From: Eucalyptus grandis | Lineage: Eukaryota > Streptophyta > Magnoliopsida > Myrtales > Myrtaceae | Direction: 5' to 3' | Length of the DNA stretch: 64,000 nucleotides | Assembly (NCBI RefSeq): GCF_016545825.1 | Contig: NC_052619.1 | Span: 50,423,090 to 50,487,089 of the forward strand | Part shown: positions 58,598 to 64,000 of the stretch, piece after piece | Position numbering within the stretch: the first letter of the stretch is position 1 | Layout: each line of letters begins with the position of its first letter | Position numbers and translations under genes: made by a program | Notes under the pieces: generated by a model | Told to the model about the DNA's origin: nothing | The model's database searches: none | The model's input: the letters and a program-made list of their open reading frames with translations, nothing else

Positions 58598-60331
58598 TGT
58601 TGACACCTAAAATTTTGATTAGGTTTTAATTAGGTTGTAATTTCTTTTATTTTTTCTTGTTTCTTGGATAATAAATCATAATTAAAAAAAAAAAAAAAAA
58701 AAAAAGAGCAGCCCATCGTGGCCGGGCCCGCAAGCCCAACCCCTCCTTCTCTCTTGCGTGGGCCCCTTTGGCTCGGCCCACACGAGGAGGCCCTTTTTCC
58801 CCCTCTTCTTCTTCCTTCCTCCTTCTTCCTCCGCTTCTACAGACCACACGCTACGAAGACAACGCGCGATGAAGTGAGATAGCGATGGGACACCAGTTCG
58901 GCCGCACCTAAGGCCAATCGGCGCACGCCAACCGGCGGCCGAACCTCCGTCGACCGGAACCCCTTCTGCCTATAAATAGGCCCCCCGACGAAGGCCGGAG
59001 GAGGACGGGCACACCGAGGAAGGTCGAAGGCATGCAAGCTCCAATAGCTTCCCACCGAGAGACTTCAGGGGAGGTCCGAGAGCGAGCGAGCCCAAATCTA
59101 ATCGGAGGTCGGCCGAGAGGAGGAGGTTTGGGGCTGAGTGAGGTCACCGAAGAAGGAGGTCGTCCCGGGTGCGATCTAAGAAGCCAAGGACCCGCCGTCG
59201 CCGCCATCCCTCCCGACGCCATCGACCAAGCTTCGCTGAAACCCCACCACCTTGAGTTGTGCCCAACTCCGTTGCCGCGATCAATCCGCCACGCCATGCC
59301 AGATCTGGAAGCTGAAGGGCCGCTGTCGCTCCCCCGTCATTGTCACCCGCACCTGCAGCCCCCTGTCACCACCTCCATCCACCGCCTTATCGCGCCACCA
59401 CCGTAGAATAGGTAACAAAGTGGACACCGATCGCCACCTCCAGTCACACCAGTCCGTCGTTCCCCTTTGCATCTCAACGCCTCGCCCGCCTTCACCGGCG
59501 CCGCGAAGACCCGAGCAGAGAGAGGTGCCCATCGAGTTTGAGTCGGGTCGAGCGAAACCCCATCCGGGTAGGGTTTCCCCATGTTGGGCTTGCACACGTG
59601 GGCTGGGTAGTGTTGGGCTACAATTTTTTGTGAAGTGGGCCAAAATCGGCTTGGGCTTTTCCGCTTAAAAGGAAAAAATCCTAGGCAAGGCCCGCGGTCT
59701 CGAGTGGACGACCCGGGTCAGACCCAACCCGAGGATCCGACCTAGTTCGTTTTTATATTATTATAATATAATATAATATTTTCAAAATCAAAAAAATCAA
59801 AAAATAATTTATTTTCCAAAAAACCAAAAAATCAAAAATATCCATATTTTCCCAAAAAAAAAAGCCAAAATTCAGAAAAAGCCAAAAAATGATTTTTATT
59901 TTCAGAAAAATATCAAAAAAATGCTTTTATGTCCAAAAAATGAGAAAATGATCCAAAAATGTTTTTCTTCTACAAATGCATGGAAAACCCCTCAAAAATC
60001 CAAAAAGCCTTAGGGTTTAAACAAGATTAGGTACCCAAAGGGCATTAGTGATTATTTAGTGTAATCAAGTCTCCGATCCTAATTTCTCTGGTTGCGCAGG
60101 AGCGAGTATTTCTCCCAATACTTCGCTTGGGTTTCTAATCGACCCACCCCAAATCGATTAGTGGCGACTCCATTTTAAAATTAACTCACAGGTTAAAAAC
60201 ATCAAACCATTAAATCGTGAATTGGTGGACTTGGGAGAGTCCAGGCTACGCTTAATAAACATAGCTGAACCATTAGCCTCCGCAAGGCACCCGCCCCACG
60301 GGGGTGCCAAAAAAATAAAAAGGTCGCAACA
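58598..60331 (+). repeat. 3' LTR of the Tat/Ogre-like element
   Basis: 1734 bp, TGTTGACACC to GGTCGCAACA. It has TATAAATAGG at 58971. It diverges from the 5' LTR by many point changes and small deletions, so the insertion is old. It is followed by ATACC. Confidence 0.9.
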
Positions 60332-62434
60332 ATACCATATAAAAGAGTTTATCCAAATGTTTAACTTTAAGCACAAAAGCGGAGGGAGACCCATATGTAT
60401 ATTAAAAGCATATAAATCACGTAGACAAGTGATACGTAATATATTTCTTGTGTGATTATTTGTTATTGCTAAATACAGTGATTTCCAACATTAGCACATA
60501 ACATAATGCAACAAATTCATAATTTTAGTAATGATTGATTCATCAGAGCAAGACCCAGGATAATATCCCCTAAGATAATAGTAGATAACACTCCATTTCC
60601 CTGGTAAATTGCGTTTACTAGGCAAATCAGAATTTTATAATTCTAAAGAGTTGGTGATTTTAGGTAATCATGCACATCTCTACTTTCTAATGTCCTCTTC
60701 GTCAGCATCGCTGTTATCTCAAACTTCTTCTGATTTTGATGCGACTCGGCTAATTGTCTATCTTTGCTGTTATCTCAAACTTCTTCTGATTTTGATGCGA
60801 CTCGGCTAATTGTCTATCTTTCGAAGAATTATGTATCCCACCTTTGGCATAATAAAACAAATCATGCAATAATGAAATACTCTAATGTTTTTTAATTTCA
60901 AACATGATCTTATGTAAACTATTAATATCATTTTCCCTATTAAAGACATTAATTCTCTCATAGAGCATATCTTGTGCTTTAAGAGACATGTGAATCAGTC
61001 ACCCGTCCAATCAACCGAATCCATTTGTCCCGTCCCTAGTTCAAGAGGTGTCATCTACGGCTTATAGGTCTGGAGCAAGGACTTTGCAATTTTGAACCCA
61101 AGAAACATTTTCAAAGAGTGGGCAACTGGAAGAGTTTTTGAAATTATAGAATGGGATTTTTAGGGTACTATAGAATCTATTGTTTTTTGTTTAATGCCAA
61201 TGTAGTATAGTTATGAAAATCAGCGTGGTCTCATTCAATTAAAAGAACTAATACTTTTATGCACTAGAAAATGTCATGAAACCATAAATTATAAGATTTT
61301 ACATTTTACAACGTTTTCCACTTACTTGTGGTGAACACACCATCGGTCATTGTAAAATATCATAAAATACACAAGAATCCCATTTGCACTTGATTACAAT
61401 TTAAAAAAAAAAAAAATGACATTCGAATTCTGGACCAGTAGAAATGTATGAAAGGTGGTCTTGTCCTTTCCTTTCCATTGTAAAAGACAAAAAGAACTTT
61501 AGAATGTTTTGCTTTTTAGTTTTGATGGGCAAAATGTCGTAAATTTTAAAATGTTGCGCTTTAGGACATTTTGAACCTAAATTCGATTAGATATAGTAAA
61601 CACCTGTACAGAGTCATAAATTCATATACCATGATGTTGTACACTTGGTTATTTATAATAGAGGTTGGTCAAGTGGTGACAATATTTATTTTTTGGTGGG
61701 AATTTCTCGAAACTTCTCTTGTTGACGCCAAATTATTGGTGACCCCATTCATTGCATAGAAAAATTATGGATCGATCTCGACACCCAAACAAAAATATTA
61801 ATTACATCTACACATTAGGAGCATTACCATTTAGTAGTATTAAGCTCACATAAATTACATTATAATTGGACTGTTGAGGTGACTCTGATCTTAATAGGAT
61901 TATCTGGACTAAACCCAGGAGAATACAAAATTTGGCCAAGCACATGATATGATTGGATATATCAATATTTGAACACAATCACCGGAATTCTCTTTACCTA
62001 AGGTATTGAATGGTCTCAAACGAGAAAGGTACTTCCACAATAATAATAAGTTTTGCAACACTGTCCAAAAAAAAAAAAAAAATTTGCACCAACCATTCCA
62101 AAAATATTTCTCCATACATAACATTGGCAAAATGGCGATGAAAAATGCCATATAATTTGTAGACGATAAAGTTTTATGTATCAACTCGTGGATGATTGGA
62201 TTTTCATTATACATACATACATACATATATATATATATATCAATCAATCATGACATATTGATAAAGACATCAAATTCCTATTTGCAAACGGCCTAAATAA
62301 CCCATTAAAATAATGAAAGAGTCTCAGGTAAATAACCAAACTCGCCTTCACTTTATTTACCATGTATTACACTAGGAACACCCCAGCTAGGGAATAATCA
62401 AACCACACTTAGTTAGGTCCTTGGGCGAGGACTC
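60332..62434. other. Spacer homologous to 22.7-25.7 kb
   Basis: 60333-61940 aligns with 22730-25500 but lacks the Pack-MULE. The empty site TTTTACAACG is at 61304-61313. 61940-62434 matches 32950-33460. No gene is supported. Confidence 0.7.
60710..60821. repeat. 56-bp perfect tandem duplication
   Basis: Units 60710-60765 and 60766-60821 starting GCTGTTATCTCAAACTTC. The homologous spacer near 23097-23155 has only one copy, so the duplication is specific to this side. Confidence 0.9.
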
Positions 62435-63156
62435 TTAAACATTGACAAAAGGGTAAATCTCGTATCCAAAGTTGCAGCTCCCGCCAACCACTCGCCCACC
62501 TTCCTTCCCGTCGCAACAGCTCGGAAGCTCGCCGATTGCGCCCTCGAGACACTCCTTGCACTCGGTCGCCGATAGATCCCTCGTGCACTGCACCAATCCG
62601 TACAGCTTCGTCTTATCCTCCAGTCCCATCTCTCCAGTCGCGTACAGCTTTGGCACAGTGTAAGCCTCCTCGACCAGCCCGGTTAGCAGCCCCCTTACTT
62701 TGCCGTTGAACGCCTCCGGGTGGCTCACGTTGTTCACGTTCCACATGTAGAACTTGTTGGCATTGTCGATCTGGCCGAAGAAGTCGGTGTCAAGGTACTT
62801 GAACATGCAGTTGTCATACCAGATTATCGCCCCCTTGTTGCGAGGGCAGCGGCGGCGGATCTCAGCGCCAGCGTCCGCCACGCAGGCCTTGCAGTTGATG
62901 GCGATGTGTCGCCCCGGCACAGCGCGAGGCCATAGACCTGGTCTTGGTATTGGCCGATGGAGCCGAGGCCAAAGCCCGAGGAAGGGGTCTTGGTGTAGAG
63001 GAAGCTGGTGAGCTTGTTGAGGTTGGATTCGTACGGGCTACCTGCGGTGAAGTTCTCGGAGGAGGAGCAGAAGTGGGAGAGAGGGTCGGCGCCGAGGGTG
63101 GCCTGGAGGAGGAGGGCGGAACAGAGCGAGAGCAAGACAAAGCGGGCCGAAGACAT
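62435..63156 (-). pseudogene. DUF26 secreted protein, copy 4 (one frameshift)
   Basis: Same architecture as copy 3: ATG 63156, signal peptide MSSARFVLLSLCSALLLQAT, two DUF26 domains, and the same stop after FVNV at 62435. One base is missing near 62895-62897, between the first and second Cys of domain 1 (LCRGDTSPS against NCKACVADAG). Translation therefore shifts before the domain is complete. The rest of the frame is intact. Domain 2 has CTRDLSATECKEC and keeps [11 protein letters not shown]. This is a very recent inactivation, or possibly a sequencing error in a live gene. Confidence 0.88.
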
Positions 63157-64000
63157 GTCGTTACTTAAAGATTTGATATGAATGTGCTGTGAGGTGAAGT
63201 CGTGTCACCTTCGTGTTGTGTTTGTGATGAAAATGAGATGAGTATGTTATTTCCATGCATACATATATATAGGCGGTGAGGGGATATGAGAGGACATCTT
63301 CGAAGGTGGAAATTGTCGTGGTTTGACCAAGGGGAAGGAATTTCAGACGTACGACTTTTTCTTTCGCAGCTTCACATGTTCGATTTTTACCGTGTAGAAA
63401 TCTTCAATCATGGGCGGCGTCGGAGTTTTTTAAAAGAGTTGGGTTTAAATTAATGGATTAGCTCGCGGATTACGCGATTACTCGGCCGCAAATGTGGGCT
63501 ACGACAACTTGAGAAACTATCGTATTATATTGAACAAAGATGGCTCGAGAAAGTCTTATGTATCGGATTCATTTTGGGGGAGAGAAGGTCCATTTTCGCA
63601 AGGAATTGTTCTCACTTGTGTAACTAAGTTGACGCAGGAACCTTCAATAGGCATTAAAAGGCTAAATTATACAGGAAGATGTAGGTCCGCTTTAGGTCTA
63701 ATGACTCCATCAAAGTATGCTAAACATGACTAGGCAATCATTAACGGAAAAGGAGATGAGCTGCCGTGGGCTATGCTAATTCTTCCATCTCTACCCGCTT
63801 AAAGAAATGTGAAAAAATCAATAACCATCATACCGTAGGGAGGAATAGTAGCGTCACCGATGTAAAGATTGGCTGATGAAATTGATTTGTGCAGTTTTAT
63901 ATGGCCGTTTGCTATCATGCCATACATGATCAAGTTAAATAAAATTACCATTTGAAGTATTTTTGTGTGTCATTGGGAGTGTCGGCAGCTAGTTAATTGC
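63157..64000 (-). promoter_or_regulatory. Leader, promoter and upstream DNA of DUF26 copy 4
   Basis: TATA region at 63263-63272 on the minus strand, 107 bp from the ATG. W-box core TTGACC at 63323-63328. From 63165 on it matches 21290-22140, the orphan promoter of copy 1, with few differences. It includes the segment TTTAGGTCTAATGACTCC that is missing upstream of copy 3. It runs off the right edge. Confidence 0.75.

Larger units (their letters stand above)
46603..60331 (+). mobile_element. Tat/Ogre-like Gypsy element, both LTRs, no recognisable pol
   Basis: 13.7 kb on the plus strand with LTRs of 1765 and 1734 bp. The flanks are ATACT (46598-46602) and ATACC (60332-60336), a 5-bp duplication with one change. 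Inside are a primer-binding site, a broken ORF1 of the DUF7745 type found in Tat/Ogre elements, two gag segments, several tandem arrays and a polypurine tract. I found no protease, RT, RNase H or integrase motif between 52200 and 58600, so it was probably mobilised in trans or has lost pol. The flanking DNA corresponds to the spacer near 22730 in the duplicate unit. Confidence 0.85.

Overview
This window is nuclear DNA of a flowering plant, probably a dicot. The evidence is Copia and Gypsy LTR retrotransposons of plant lineages, hAT and Mutator-like DNA elements, and a small cluster of plant-specific DUF26 (Gnk2-type) secreted cysteine-rich protein genes. There is no bacterial or organellar gene content. 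The species cannot be fixed from the sequence. Most of the 64 kb is transposable elements inserted into, and into each other within, a duplicated DUF26 region. Only one host gene looks intact.

Layout. 1-21288 is a nest of three Copia elements, all on the minus strand. Element C (6455-10591 plus 20188-21288, running off the left edge) inserted 4 bp upstream of the start codon of DUF26 copy 1. Element B (10592-20187, SIRE-like, both LTRs, 5-bp duplication ATAAC) then inserted into the gag of C. Element A (1-6454, same family as B) inserted into the RNase H region of C. 21289-25700 holds the surviving promoter and upstream DNA of DUF26 copy 1, carrying a 1.27-kb Pack-MULE with a captured piece of an RPA70-like gene. 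25719-26116 is DUF26 copy 2, internally deleted, with a 3.2-kb solo LTR in its 5' leader (26140-29321). 29322-33460 is spacer with a hAT element (31550-32391) and a 146-bp tandem duplication. 33461-34183 is DUF26 copy 3, the only intact reading frame, with its promoter at 34184-35160. 35490-36300 and 43850-44530 are inverted, gene-less copies of the same upstream DNA. 37253-43446 is a solo LTR with a second solo LTR of the same family nested in it (38158-40893). 44535-46500 holds Mutator-like non-autonomous elements and an A/G-rich tandem array. 46603-60331 is a 13.7-kb Tat/Ogre-like Gypsy element with both LTRs, a broken ORF1 and gag, a 2.1-kb array of 57-bp repeats, and no recognisable pol. 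60332-64000 is spacer homologous to 22.7-25.5 kb, followed by DUF26 copy 4 (one frameshift) and its promoter.

How the parts relate. The DUF26 units share orientation, a TATA box about 107 bp upstream of the ATG, and a W-box core further up, as expected for a recently amplified defence-type family. Paralogous copies act as internal controls. The empty site at 61304-61313 proves the Pack-MULE insertion, and intact leaders in copies 3 and 4 prove the two insertions in the leaders of copies 1 and 2. Nearly every element boundary below is supported by a target-site duplication read directly from the sequence.
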